Program-made: the position numbers and the translations under genes
Assembly (NCBI GenBank): GCA_965197555.1
Contig: OZ240213.1
Span: forward strand, 62,001-126,000
Direction: 5' to 3'
Length of the DNA: 64,000 bases
Source of the DNA: G965197555 sp965197555
GTDB lineage: Bacteria > Chloroflexota > Dehalococcoidia > Lucifugimonadales > UBA3495
Notes under the pieces: model-generated
Told to the model about the DNA's origin: nothing
Databases searched by the model: none
What the model saw: the letters and a program-made list of their open reading frames with translations, nothing else
Shown: in pieces, positions 35,326-44,116 of the stretch
How positions within the stretch are numbered: the stretch's first letter is position 1
Layout: each line of letters begins with the position of its first letter

Positions 35326-35844
35326 TCAGGGGGAGGGTGTTGGGGTGGCTGGTGTTGGAGTGCTGGGCGCCCGTTCTACGTAATTGTAGCCGGCAGATTC
35401 GATTCTCCAGGTTCCATCGTCTAGCTTGTTGGCCTCGAAGTCGTAAACTTGTCCGTTGATTGTGGCGTTGCGTTTGCTGATACTGCCGCCACTAGTGAAG
35501 GAGAGGAAGTGGCCACGTCCGGATGAGTCGACCCAGAACTCGACGTCGCTGATCTTATAGGTGCAGCTCTCACCGGTCCTCACGATGAGACCTGGGCGGC
35601 ATACGCCGTCTTCGGTTTCCGGGGTAGGTGTTGGGATCGCCGCCTGCGTAGATGCTGGCGATGGCGTGTCTTGGAGAATGGCTTCGGGCGTGGACGTGTG
35701 GGTGGGTGCCGGCGCGGCGGCACTCCCGGACGTGGGCGAGGCCGAGGGCCCATCGGAGCCGCAGGCGGCGGACAGGGTCGCCAGAATAAATGCCAAGACG
35801 CAAATGTGCAGGGGACAGCCTCTTGTTATCCGTCGCAGCATCAT
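35326..35844 (-). CDS. Lipoprotein of unknown function with Thr/Pro-rich linker
   Basis: 172 residues. The signal peptide ends in 'LATLSAAC' (lipobox, Cys28). A Ser/Thr/Pro-rich linker follows (about 30-78). A compact domain of about 75 residues comes next ('GVCRPGLIVRTGESCTYKI', 'GRGHFLSF', 'NATINGQVYDFEANKLDDG') with two Cys that could form a disulfide. A Thr/Pro tail ends the protein. I recall similar small lipoproteins in Chloroflexota but know no function. It is surface exposed. The paired 'ATG ATG' leaves the start uncertain by one codon. Confidence 0.65.
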   Translation of the reverse strand: MMLRRITRGCPLHICVLAFILATLSAACGSDGPSASPTSGSAAAPAPTHTSTPEAILQDTPSPASTQAAIPTPTPETEDGVCRPGLIVRTGESCTYKISDVEFWVDSSGRGHFLSFTSGGSISKRNATINGQVYDFEANKLDDGTWRIESAGYNYVERAPSTPTPATPTPSP

Positions 35845-36395
35845 TATGCTTATGTTTCACCTCTCGCAGAGTATATCAAACTAAGTTCTCTGAAAGTCCT
35901 GGACGCCCGGTACCCAAGGGCTTCACGGAGAGTACTTACTTTCGGGTCATTGTTGGTGGCCTATTCGCCAAGTTGTTGCCAGAAGGATATAAGTGGAAGG
36001 ATACCCGCAGCAATCAGACGTTCACCATCGCGCAGCTCAGGGACGCTATTGATCGAGGCAATGCAGACAAGAACTAGCCGGTATGAGTCGTCCTAAGCGA
36101 GTGTCAGCACGTAGACGACGGGTCGGAGGGTGAGTGCAGGCTGGTATGGGACGTGAGCCTGGCCCTCCCCACCTCCTGTCCCGAGATGCTCAGCCTCCCT
36201 CTACTGTAGGGGGATTCGTCCGAATTGACTACCTGTCGAGACTCGGACCAGTCATCAGGCCGTTCGGCGCTCGCTTGTTGGTCTGACGCACCAAATCAGT
36301 TAGGAGATGCGACCGTCCCCGCTCGTTGCATCCAAGTCCACCGCCCACGAGTACCTCAGTTTTTGTCGTCGATTGAGAAATGGGGATGGAGTAGA
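35845..36395. other. Stretch without a supported gene
   Basis: An ORF at 35790-36077 overlaps the start of the lipoprotein gene. Its last ~40 residues ('GYKWKDTRSNQTFTIAQLRDAI') look protein-like and could be the end of a lost gene. Nothing else is convincing between 36078 and 36395. Confidence 0.35.
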
Positions 36396-36614
36396 CTATG
36401 GCGGCCTTGCCTGGCTTGACCACAACGAAGGGGCCTCGGTGAGTTCGCTGGTCTTGAGGGACTCGCTCATCTCCTCTGCGAAGGTGGCTATGGTGTCGGC
36501 GCTGTCCAGGAGCTGCCGCCGCTCCGCCAGCAGCGCCCTCGCCTCCTCTGCGGCGACCTCCAGCTTCTCCTTGCGCTCCCGATGTTCCCTGATGCGGTCC
36601 GAGGCGTCGGCCAT
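36396..36614 (-). pseudogene. C-terminal coiled-coil remnant of a serine recombinase
   Basis: 72 codons read 'IREHRERKEKLEVAAEEARA' and then 'ERRQLLDSADTIATFAEEM' and 'SLKTSELTEA'. This matches the coiled-coil/C-terminal part of large serine recombinases (compare the corresponding region of the intact enzyme at 19598-21223). The catalytic and zinc-ribbon parts are missing. It marks an old integration event. Confidence 0.6.
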
Positions 36615-36640
36615 CTCGGTGTCTGATCCTGTTCGGCATC

Positions 36641-36805
36641 ATGCACCGCCCGGTATTGGCGGTGGTGGGCGTGGGGTTCGCAGCAGCGTTCTACATCCCC
36701 AGCTACCTCGTGGATGGCGACCCGGCTATGTTGGTGTCGGCGGCGTTGATGTTGGCAGTGATGGTCCTGGGTGCGTGGTGGATACGCAAGAGCGGAGTCC
36801 ATTGA
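36641..36805 (+). CDS. Small two-helix membrane protein coupled to a winged-helix gene
   Basis: 54 residues with two hydrophobic segments ('VLAVVGVGFAAAFYIPSYL' and 'AMLVSAALMLAVMVLGAWW'). Its stop overlaps the TTG start of the regulator (TTGA), so the two genes are coupled. The frame is open a little upstream, so it may be the tail of a longer protein cut by the recombinase remnant. Function is unknown; it may be a membrane partner of the regulator. Confidence 0.45.
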   Translation: MHRPVLAVVGVGFAAAFYIPSYLVDGDPAMLVSAALMLAVMVLGAWWIRKSGVH

Positions 36806-37116
36806 CCGACGAACCCATCGTGCTCAACGAGACCATCCACCAGCCCACCCGACTGCGGATAATGACTATGCTGGTCTCCCAGCCGGAAAGGGAGCGAATC
36901 GCCTACGGATTCATTCAGCAGACCCTCGGCCTCACCGGAGGCAATCTGACCACCCATCTCCGAAAGCTTGAGGCCGCCGACTACCTGGTCACCACGAAAG
37001 AGTTCATCGATTCCAAGCCGCGCACGTGGGTGCAGGCGACGCCAACGGGACGCCGGGCCTTCGCCGAGTATCTCTCTAACCTGGAGAAGGCACTGAACTG
37101 GCAGCCGCGTACATAG
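36802..37116 (+). CDS. Winged-helix transcriptional regulator
   Basis: 104 residues of the ArsR/MarR-like 'HTH_34' type. It reads 'NETIHQPTRLRIMTMLVSQ', then the recognition region 'FIQQTLGLTGGNLTTHLRKLEAADYL', a wing 'TKEFIDSKPRTWVQATPTG', and a dimerisation helix at the end. I chose TTG 36802 because it follows GCGGAGTCC and overlaps the preceding stop. It may regulate the small membrane protein encoded with it. A truncated duplicate lies at 35098-35235. Confidence 0.75.
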   Translation: MTDEPIVLNETIHQPTRLRIMTMLVSQPERERIAYGFIQQTLGLTGGNLTTHLRKLEAADYLVTTKEFIDSKPRTWVQATPTGRRAFAEYLSNLEKALNWQPRT

Positions 37117-37177
37117 TCCTTTCGGTTAACGCGGCTCCGCGACTCTCTAACTACTGGCTGGCACGCGCCTTGATAGG

Positions 37178-37588
37178 CTACTTGGCCGCCATTTGCTGCA
37201 TCAGACCCAATTGGTCGGTTACGACCCAGTGTTCCGTGATCTTGCCACCGGCGACCGTCACTATGTCGATAACCTCAAAGGCAATCCTATTACCTGTAGG
37301 GGCAACGCCCATGAAGTCCCCTTGATGGGTCGCGTGGAATGTCTTGTGGGTTACCACCTTGTCCCCTTCGGCCACCTGCATGTGGATGGTGGCTTGCATG
37401 TCGGGGAAGGCGGCGAAGAACGCCTGGTGAAACTGTTTGACCCCGTTTAAGTCGTTGGGCAACCCGGGGATTGCGGAAAAATTAACAAAGTCCTGGGATA
37501 CAAACTGGTCTATGGCATCGAGGTCGCGCCGACTTTGGACCTCCTCCACAAAGCGCCGCACGACGTTTTTGTTATCTTCCGCTGACAT
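37178..37588 (-). CDS. SnoaL-like ester cyclase/NTF2-fold protein
   Basis: 136 residues from ATG 37588 (TAGGAGATGATGCC upstream), of typical length. The SnoaL pattern is clear: 'NKNVVRRFVEEVQSRRDLDAID', 'DFVNFSA', 'FHQAFFAAFPDMQATIHMQVAEGDKVV', 'GNRIAFEVIDIVTVAGGKITEHW'. Such proteins act as small isomerases, cyclases or hydrolases on diverse organic acids; the substrate cannot be told. Confidence 0.8.
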   Translation of the reverse strand: MSAEDNKNVVRRFVEEVQSRRDLDAIDQFVSQDFVNFSAIPGLPNDLNGVKQFHQAFFAAFPDMQATIHMQVAEGDKVVTHKTFHATHQGDFMGVAPTGNRIAFEVIDIVTVAGGKITEHWVVTDQLGLMQQMAAK

Positions 37589-37711
37589 GGCATCATCTCC
37601 TAAACCAATATTCCTAAATTGCATTTCTTGGACCGATGCTCTCTTGAATGGCCGGGACCATAAGTCGGCACCCTGAACTCGTCAACCGCTCTCTGATCGG
37701 TCTCCCGCAAG

Positions 37712-37747
37712 CCGGCCATGTTCCCGGCCATGTTCCCGGCCATGTTC
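37712..37747. repeat. Three perfect tandem copies of a 12-bp unit
   Basis: CCGGCCATGTTC is repeated three times without change in the gap between the aldo/keto reductase and SnoaL genes. It is not in a recognised gene. Confidence 0.8.
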
Positions 37748-37779
37748 ATCGTAGCCGTCCCGGCTCCTGGGGCACGGAG

Positions 37780-38688
37780 TCAGCTTACGCGTCGCTCCAA
37801 GCGACTCTTGGCCTCGGCGTAGACATCCGCCGGGAGGGGGCCACGGCAAGCCGAATTGATATTTCGCTCGGCGTGCAGGGGGTCTAGCGTTCCAATGATC
37901 GTCGTGTTCAAGGCCGTATGACCGATGGTAAACCTCAGGAGAAACTCAAACCGGTCCATACCCTCCAAGAGCTCATCCAGGTCCGCTTCTTCCCAGGCCG
38001 CCCAACGGCTGGGTTCAGCCAGCCCGCGGCCAGGCTCGCCTCTCGCGATTCCACCGCGGATGATGGTGCCCACGCCGGCACGGGCCGCTTGGGCCATCAC
38101 CGGCTCGTGTTCCTGCTCTAGGGCGGAGTAGGGGAACTGGAAAGCGTCGAACGCGTCCATGGATAGGAAGTTGGCGAGTCCGGGCAGGGCGTCGGAGACC
38201 CCGATGAAGCGGGTCTTCCCTTGCGCTTTAAGCTCTAAGAGGGTCTGTACCGCCTCGGCTCGGGCGTCTTCCGGAGGCCCGCCGTGGAACTGTAAGACGT
38301 CCAGATGATCCGTGTGCATCCGTTTAAGGCTCAGTTCCACGCCATCCACAATGTTCTGGCGGGTATAGATATGGCGGGCGGCAGTCCCAGCTTCCACGGC
38401 TTTGGTATCGACGTTACATCCGCACTTAGAAGCAAGGAAGTATTCGTCTCGGCGGTGGGCAATATATTTGCCGATCATTTCCTCGCTCTGCCCGTAGTCG
38501 ATGGACGTATCGACAAAGTTGACACCATGGTCCAACACCAGATTCAGGACCCTCTCCGCTTGCTCGGGCTCAAAGGGCTTGCCGTTGCGGATGGCCGCAC
38601 CGGGGCCGCGCAACTCCATAGCGCCGAACCCGAGGACCGTTACGTTCAGTCCGGTCCGCCCAAGTGTTCTAGTTTCAAGACCTGCCAT
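37780..38688 (-). CDS. Aldo/keto reductase
   Basis: A 302-residue (alpha/beta)8 NAD(P)H oxidoreductase. The catalytic tetrad is visible: Asp and Tyr in 'FVDTSIDYGQSE' (about 58-69), Lys in 'FLASKCGC' (about 87), His in 'VLQFHGG' (about 135). The N-terminus 'RTLGRTGLNVTVLGFGAMEL' is the usual first strand. It reduces aldehydes or ketones; the physiological substrate is unknown. It is a single gene. Confidence 0.88.
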   Translation of the reverse strand: MAGLETRTLGRTGLNVTVLGFGAMELRGPGAAIRNGKPFEPEQAERVLNLVLDHGVNFVDTSIDYGQSEEMIGKYIAHRRDEYFLASKCGCNVDTKAVEAGTAARHIYTRQNIVDGVELSLKRMHTDHLDVLQFHGGPPEDARAEAVQTLLELKAQGKTRFIGVSDALPGLANFLSMDAFDAFQFPYSALEQEHEPVMAQAARAGVGTIIRGGIARGEPGRGLAEPSRWAAWEEADLDELLEGMDRFEFLLRFTIGHTALNTTIIGTLDPLHAERNINSACRGPLPADVYAEAKSRLERRVS

Positions 38689-38875
38689 TTCGTCTCCCCG
38701 CTGATGAAATTATCCGTCAGACTTTCGCCCGCTCGATAATCACTTTAGCACCATCCTGGGTAAGCAGTTCAGCCTTGACCACGTCCACGCTCCCCGGCCA
38801 GTTTAGCCGGCATCCCCCCGCTCAGTGAAACCTAGCAGCGGAGTGGAGTAGCCCTGCCCATTCCGGGAGGCCACG

Positions 38876-39364
38876 CTAACCTACAAAGAGTGTGTAGGCC
38901 ACTCCAGTGACGTGAGACAGGGTCTTAGGGCTAAGAAGTCTTTGATCTGCCGCTAGGGCTCGCTGGGCGATCTCCAAGTTGACTGCCGGCACTTGGTCGA
39001 GTGCTTTAATCTCGTCTAAGGTGAAATACTCGGCCCGATCGACCTCTCTGCCGTCTGGCTTTGGTTCGCCGCTTACCGGATGCAATACCATAACCACGTA
39101 CATGCTGTTGCCCACGTCGGGGTCGTAGCGGTTCCGGAGACCAAGGACGCCAGCTACCTTGGCTGTAACATTGGACTCCTCTTGGACTTCCCGGACCACG
39201 GCATCCTCAATGGCCTCGTCGGGCTCGATGAATCCGCCGGGCACCTGCCAGTTGCCCTTGCCACGGCGAGAAGCACGCCGCACCAAGAGAAGCCGGCCAT
39301 CTTTAATAACCGCACCGCCCACGCCAATGTTGTATCCGCTGTTGTAACGCTCGGGTAATGGCAT
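38876..39364 (-). CDS. Nudix hydrolase
   Basis: 162 residues with a complete Nudix box, G-x5-E-x7-REVxEESxV, from 'GGFIEPDEAIEDAVV' into 'REVQEESNV' (about 42-65). The N-terminal strand 'YNIGVGGAVIKDGRLLLVRRA' is typical of ADP-ribose or nucleotide-diphosphate hydrolases. It hydrolyses a nucleoside diphosphate linked to an unknown moiety. It lies 20 bp downstream of the enoyl-CoA hydratase gene on the same strand, so the two may be cotranscribed. Confidence 0.88.
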   Translation of the reverse strand: MPLPERYNSGYNIGVGGAVIKDGRLLLVRRASRRGKGNWQVPGGFIEPDEAIEDAVVREVQEESNVTAKVAGVLGLRNRYDPDVGNSMYVVMVLHPVSGEPKPDGREVDRAEYFTLDEIKALDQVPAVNLEIAQRALAADQRLLSPKTLSHVTGVAYTLFVG

Positions 39365-39384
39365 ATGTTATTGAACCTCCGGAG

Positions 39385-40158
39385 TTAGTCCCTCCCCTTC
39401 CTGGCCAAAAACTCAGTAAACGCTTGCTCCGCGGCGTACCCTCGGACCTTCTCGGTGGTTAATGTCCGCTCGTTCTTCCACATCTGGCGGAGATCGGCCC
39501 CCATATCCTGGAGCAGTAGCTCTTTGACACCCATGACCGACTCTTGCCGGTTCTGGGCTATGGTGGTAGCGATCTCCATAGACTTTGCTCGCAGTTGCTC
39601 CACCGGCACCAGGTGGTTAATCAAGCCGATTCGATGGGCCTCTTCGGCCTCCACGATACGCCCGGTAAATAGCAGCTCCTTGGCTATGGGCCACCCCACC
39701 TGGTTGGGCAATGTCCAAGTGGAGTTGATCCTGCCGTAAGCCGCAGCCAAAAACCGGAAGCTTGTACGCTCGCAGCCGATGCGGAAGTCAAGGGAGGAGG
39801 CCAGCACAGCGCCTCCGCCGTAAGCTAGACCGTTCATCATGCCGATGACGGGCTTGGGTGAGGCCGACAGCTCGTAGGACCATTGCTGCCTTTCCTCGGA
39901 CCTTTGTTGTTTGTCTGGTTCGCTGCGGTCCCGGTCGTCGGCCCGCTGCTCATGAATGTCGCCGCCTGCCGAGAAGGCCCGTTCGCCCGAGCCTGTGATG
40001 ATGATGCAACCGACCTCGTCGTTGGCATTGGCCTGGACCACTGCGTCGTGCAGCTCATAATTCAACAAGTAGTTCATGGCGTTCAAGACTTCGGGCCGGT
40101 TCAATGTAATTATGGTTACCCCGTCTTCCACTTCCACCAGTACGTGCTGGTATTGCAT
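39385..40158 (-). CDS. Enoyl-CoA hydratase/isomerase family protein
   Basis: 257 residues from ATG 40158 with a strong AGGAGG site. Crotonase-fold features: 'ITLNRPEVLNAMNY' (about 16-29), the oxyanion-hole segment 'ERAFSAGGDIHE' (about 60-71), and 'VIGMMNGLAYGGGAVLAS' (about 108-125). The CoA-ester substrate is unknown. It could be hydratase, isomerase or hydrolase because the position of the second Glu is not decisive. Confidence 0.88.
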   Translation of the reverse strand: MQYQHVLVEVEDGVTIITLNRPEVLNAMNYLLNYELHDAVVQANANDEVGCIIITGSGERAFSAGGDIHEQRADDRDRSEPDKQQRSEERQQWSYELSASPKPVIGMMNGLAYGGGAVLASSLDFRIGCERTSFRFLAAAYGRINSTWTLPNQVGWPIAKELLFTGRIVEAEEAHRIGLINHLVPVEQLRAKSMEIATTIAQNRQESVMGVKELLLQDMGADLRQMWKNERTLTTEKVRGYAAEQAFTEFLARKGRD

Positions 40159-40468
40159 TGGGGCCTCCTGCGCTTTGTCTTCTCTTCTGTCCAAGAAATC
40201 TGAATTGCATTACGTAGTCCCAGATTGCCGTCAACGAGCTAGGTCTGAGCGTTTGGACAGATTGTATCTTAGAGCTGAGGAAATCCGATAGCCTACGCCT
40301 ACTAAGTCACCGACTTAAATCACCAACGTGTGCCTGTTCCATCCTATTGCTCCGGCAATCGGCTCAGCCATTCGCATTGACAACCTGAAGTGTTTCGGAG
40401 TTTGCAACCGAGGCCACTGGAGCCGCAAAATAAGCTAGGATCTTTATCCTAGGGAGGAGGCAGAGTAT
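40159..40468. promoter_or_regulatory. 310-bp divergent intergenic region
   Basis: It lies between the divergent hydratase (minus) and aldolase (plus) genes and must hold their promoters. I see no clear operator or structured element. Confidence 0.35.
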
Positions 40469-41236
40469 ATGCGGACCAATGCTACCAAGGTCAAGCTGGG
40501 CGAGGGCAAAGTCGTCTTCGGCGCGATCATCGCTCGATTCGCTCCAGATCTGGTGGAGCTATTCGGGGCGATTGGCTTCGACTTCGTCATGATTGATTGC
40601 GAACACGGTCCCATGGACTTGGACCAAGTGGAGCACATGGTAAGGGCGGCGGAGGTATTCGATATCACACCCATCGCTCGTATCCCGGACCACAGCGACC
40701 CGACCATTTTGCGTTTCCTAGACCGGGGAGTTCAGGGCATAATCGTGCCTCATGTGAATTCGCGAGATGAGGCCGATGCTGTGGCCAGGGCTGCCCGATA
40801 TTATCCGGATGGTTATCGTGGAGTGGGTGGCGGACGTGCTCATGATTACGGGGTGAAGGTGTCTCGGGACGAATCCACCCGCTGGATCAACTCCCAAACT
40901 CTCGTCATACCCATGATAGAAGATACTGTGGCGGTGGAGAACCTGGACGAGATCCTAAAAGTGCCTGGCATTGATGTGCTCCACGTCGCATCGGGCGATC
41001 TCGGCCAGAGCATGGGGAACCCCGGTCAAGCTGAGGTGCGACGGCTGATGAGCCAAGTGATACCGAGAATCCGGGGAGGGCAAAAGCTTGTAGGGGTCGG
41101 TGGCAACTCACCTTCCGACACTGACGGGATAGCCGAGTTCATCAAGTTGGGAGCCAGCTTCGTAACCATCTCGGCTTGGGGGCTATTGAGTTTGGGAGCC
41201 GAGGACTTCCGTCGGCGGGTGGAAGCGGCGCTTTAG
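40469..41236 (+). CDS. HpcH/HpaI-family class II aldolase
   Basis: 255 residues, starting after AGGGAGGAGG. Family motifs: 'FDFVMIDCEHGPMD' (about 36-49), 'PIARIPDHSDPTILRFLDRGVQGIIVPHV' in pieces around 70-98, and metal ligands Glu in 'MIEDTVAVENL' and Asp in 'VASGDLGQSMG'. Members cleave or form 2-keto-3-deoxy or 4-hydroxy-2-oxo acids such as 2,4-dihydroxyhept-2-enedioate. It fits the hydroxy/keto-acid theme of the region. Confidence 0.88.
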   Translation: MRTNATKVKLGEGKVVFGAIIARFAPDLVELFGAIGFDFVMIDCEHGPMDLDQVEHMVRAAEVFDITPIARIPDHSDPTILRFLDRGVQGIIVPHVNSRDEADAVARAARYYPDGYRGVGGGRAHDYGVKVSRDESTRWINSQTLVIPMIEDTVAVENLDEILKVPGIDVLHVASGDLGQSMGNPGQAEVRRLMSQVIPRIRGGQKLVGVGGNSPSDTDGIAEFIKLGASFVTISAWGLLSLGAEDFRRRVEAAL

Positions 41237-41371
41237 GGGGACAATTCTTGCTAGTTCTGAGCGTGTGACATTGATGGTTCCGCAGGACTCCAGGTTCCTG
41301 ACCATCTGCCCTTGCTTCGCTTTAGACTAGCAAGAGCATGGGTCATGTAAACGTGAGAGCAAAGGGGAGCC

Positions 41372-41698
41372 ATGAGTAGTTTTGAAATAGTGAAGGAGAT
41401 CCTCGACGAAGCAGTCGGCGGTCCCCAGGCTCCGGTGGGATCACCCCATGGTTCGTTTTGGCGCGGCAAGACACGTGATGAATTCGTGCAACTACAGGTC
41501 CGAGGGTTTGGGAGACAGGAACCGCTGCTGGTGCTGAACGACGGCGCAGGCTCGAACCTGGTCAAGGCATTGAAGGGTGAAGAGCCCTTCGGTCAAGGTG
41601 CGCTATATCGCCGCATGCCGGGGCGCAGGCCCCCGGTCCCCGCCGATAAGATTGCTGTAATCGAACAATGGATCGACGACGGCTGTCCGGAATCCTGA
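41372..41698 (+). CDS. Conserved small protein of unknown function
   Basis: 108 residues with 'HGSFWRGKTRDEFVQLQVRG' near residue 26, 'LVLNDGAGSNLVKALKGE' near 53, and a tail 'VPADKIAVIEQWIDDGCPE'. The tail resembles the end of c-type cytochrome and planctomycete-type domains, but no heme-binding CxxCH is present. A ribosome-binding site (GGGGAGCC) precedes ATG 41372. I cannot assign a function. Confidence 0.55.
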   Translation: MSSFEIVKEILDEAVGGPQAPVGSPHGSFWRGKTRDEFVQLQVRGFGRQEPLLVLNDGAGSNLVKALKGEEPFGQGALYRRMPGRRPPVPADKIAVIEQWIDDGCPES

Positions 41699-41823
41699 AG
41701 CCCAGGCCCAGTTAAGAGTTCAGGCCTCCTTCTGGTCTTTGGTTCTTCAAAGTAGCCCTCACCCATTGGTACGCAGAAGGGTGGGCCGGCCAGTAACTCG
41801 GGCGGGATCGATGGCGGTCGGTG

Positions 41824-42870
41824 TCACGAGGGAACAATAACCCCTCTACCTACGATGTTGCGGTTCTTGAAGTCGGTGAGCGCGGCATTGATATTGTCCA
41901 GCGAGTACTCTTGAAAGCTCATCTTGACCCGGCCTTCGGCGTTCAGTTCCATTAGCTCGACCAGTTCCAAGTAGTTACCCACCAAGCTACCGGCGATCGT
42001 AATCTCATTCATGATGACGTGAAGGGTGGGCACTTCGATTCTGCCACCATAACCTACGATGAAGTGGGTCCCGCCGCGACGCAACATCTGCCAACAGAGT
42101 TGTTCTGCCCCTAACTCAGCTACAAAGTCAATCACGGCGTGAGCACCACCCCCGGTCAACTCCTTCACCTCGTCCACTACATCCGGGCCTCCGTCAACCA
42201 CATGGTGGGCTCCCAGATTTTTGGCCAAGTCTCGAGCATCTGCGCTACGGTCCACTGCAATCGTGCGTGTGCTGCTCAATTCATGCAGGCACTGCAGAGC
42301 AATATGTCCAAGCCCGCCAACACCCAAGACTACGCAATAGCTCCCGGGACTTAGAATGCTGGCAGCCCGCTTGGCCACCCGGTAGGCAGTGATACCTGCA
42401 TCAGCCATCGGAGCCACATCCAACGGTGAGACATTCTCCTGTAGTTTGATCAATGCCCGCTCGTTGGTTAGCAAGTATTCAGCGAATCCGCCATTGGTGC
42501 TAAGGCCTGGGAATACGCCATTCTCGCAGTACATGTCTTCACCACGGCGGCAGCCCAAGCAAACGCCGCATGACCTTAGGGGATGGCAGATAACAGCATC
42601 CCCGGGTTTCACGGACCGAACACCGCTGCCTACGGCTTCAACCCAACCTGCGTTTTCGTGGCCCATGATATAAGGCAGCAACGCGTCTTGTGGGTCCATT
42701 ACGGGGTGCCAAATCCCTTCTATTATGTGCAAATCAGTACGGCACAGACCTGCCGCGCCAACGCGAACAATAACCTCGTCGGGGGAATTAATGGTTGGCT
42801 CGGGCACGGTTTCGACCACTAGGTCGACGTTCATTTCCCGGTCATACTCATACAGTTGAGCAGCTTTCAT
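41824..42870 (-). CDS. Zinc-dependent NAD(P) alcohol dehydrogenase (MDR family)
   Basis: 348 residues from ATG 42870. Catalytic zinc ligands lie in 'GLCRTDLHIIEG' (Cys) and 'GHENAGWVE' (His-Glu). The structural zinc Cys set is 'CGVCLGCRRGEDMYC'. The Rossmann motif is 'VLGVGGLGHIALQ'. This is a standard alcohol dehydrogenase; the alcohol is unknown. An upstream ATG at 42891 would add 7 residues. Confidence 0.9.
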   Translation of the reverse strand: MKAAQLYEYDREMNVDLVVETVPEPTINSPDEVIVRVGAAGLCRTDLHIIEGIWHPVMDPQDALLPYIMGHENAGWVEAVGSGVRSVKPGDAVICHPLRSCGVCLGCRRGEDMYCENGVFPGLSTNGGFAEYLLTNERALIKLQENVSPLDVAPMADAGITAYRVAKRAASILSPGSYCVVLGVGGLGHIALQCLHELSSTRTIAVDRSADARDLAKNLGAHHVVDGGPDVVDEVKELTGGGAHAVIDFVAELGAEQLCWQMLRRGGTHFIVGYGGRIEVPTLHVIMNEITIAGSLVGNYLELVELMELNAEGRVKMSFQEYSLDNINAALTDFKNRNIVGRGVIVPS

Positions 42871-43158
42871 GGCAACATCCCCGTGCTTCAATATAAATCC
42901 AGTGTAACTGCGGCACTATCGGCAGCGCCGTTGAAACCCGTGTATGGGGCAGACACGACTATCACGCTGATTGACAATAACCCATAGTTACCTTGCTGTG
43001 AAGAGCAGCCCTGGATTAAGCTTGCGACAACCGGGCAGGGTAGCTCATAACGCTGCAATCGGACCATGCCGACAGGAACAGCGGCATCGGATAGATTATC
43101 TGATGTCTCTGAGTGACGGCCGTCGCTTCCAGGTGAGCGCCCCCGTGGGAGTATAGAA

Positions 43159-44019
43159 ATGGCTGAGATTTACGTTCTGGGCGCCGGTACGCCAACCCCT
43201 ACGTCTAACCGGTTTGGCAGCGCCCACGTCCTGCGTTTGGGGGATGAGTATCTGATGTTCGACTGCGGCCCGGCGGCCACCCATAAGCTGGTCAAAGCCG
43301 GGCTGTTTCCTACCCAGGTCGACTACTTGTTTTTTACCCACCACCACTTCGACCACAACGTTGACTACCCTTGTTTTTTACTGTGCCGTTGGGACCAGAG
43401 TATCGGCCGGGAGAACAAGCTGCGGGTATTCGGCCCCAACCTAACTGAGAAAATTACTCAGGGAATCATTGGGGATAACGGCGTATTTGCCGACGATTGG
43501 AAAGCGCGGGTAAACCATCCCCTGAGTCAGCAAGTTTTCGTGAACCGCGGCGGCACCCTACCACGTACCCCACCTTCTGTGGACGCCCTTGACGTTGGAC
43601 CTGGACCCGTGTTGACAGCCAACGATTGGCGGGTGACTGCGGCTACTGGAGAGCACGTGCAACCCTGGCTGGACTCTCTTGCTTACCGGGTGGACACTCC
43701 CTCCGTTAGCGTCGTATTCACCGGGGACACCGGGCCGTGCGCCAGCGTGATCGATTTGGCCCGAGGAGCTGACGCCATGCTTTGCATGTGCTGGGACGAT
43801 CAGGAGACCATGGAACGGACCGGGGAGGCGCCCGGCCAGTGCGGCACCACCGGCGCGGCCCAGATGGCTCAGGAGGCTGGCGTAAAGAAACTGGTGCTGG
43901 TGCATGTTGGCCCCCACCTCTCCGGCCATGGGCCAATGGAAAAGGGAATTGGCGATATTCGCCGCATCTACAGTGGCGAGATCATCTTTTCCGAAGAGTT
44001 GATGAAAGTCGAGATTTGA
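43159..44019 (+). CDS. Metallo-beta-lactamase-fold hydrolase (RNase Z/arylsulfatase-like)
   Basis: 286 residues beginning 'MAEIYVLGAGTPTPT'. The metal-binding motif 'FFTHHHFDHNVDY' (HxHxDH, about 57-69), the ligand His in 'TGEHVQPW', Asp in 'FTGDTGPC' and a C-terminal His in 'VHVGPH' are all present. The overall form resembles RNase Z-like and aryl-sulfatase-like hydrolases. It lies in a catabolic region, so a small-molecule ester or ether hydrolase is likelier than tRNA processing. Confidence 0.82.
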   Translation: MAEIYVLGAGTPTPTSNRFGSAHVLRLGDEYLMFDCGPAATHKLVKAGLFPTQVDYLFFTHHHFDHNVDYPCFLLCRWDQSIGRENKLRVFGPNLTEKITQGIIGDNGVFADDWKARVNHPLSQQVFVNRGGTLPRTPPSVDALDVGPGPVLTANDWRVTAATGEHVQPWLDSLAYRVDTPSVSVVFTGDTGPCASVIDLARGADAMLCMCWDDQETMERTGEAPGQCGTTGAAQMAQEAGVKKLVLVHVGPHLSGHGPMEKGIGDIRRIYSGEIIFSEELMKVEI

Positions 44020-44116
44020 CCCCGGAGTAGCTTCCCGGGTATCTCTGTTGCGAAGGCATGCCAGGGCATGGAGTTAAATTTCGAGCAGGTCCGCCACGTT
44101 AGGCGGCGAGAATGTC

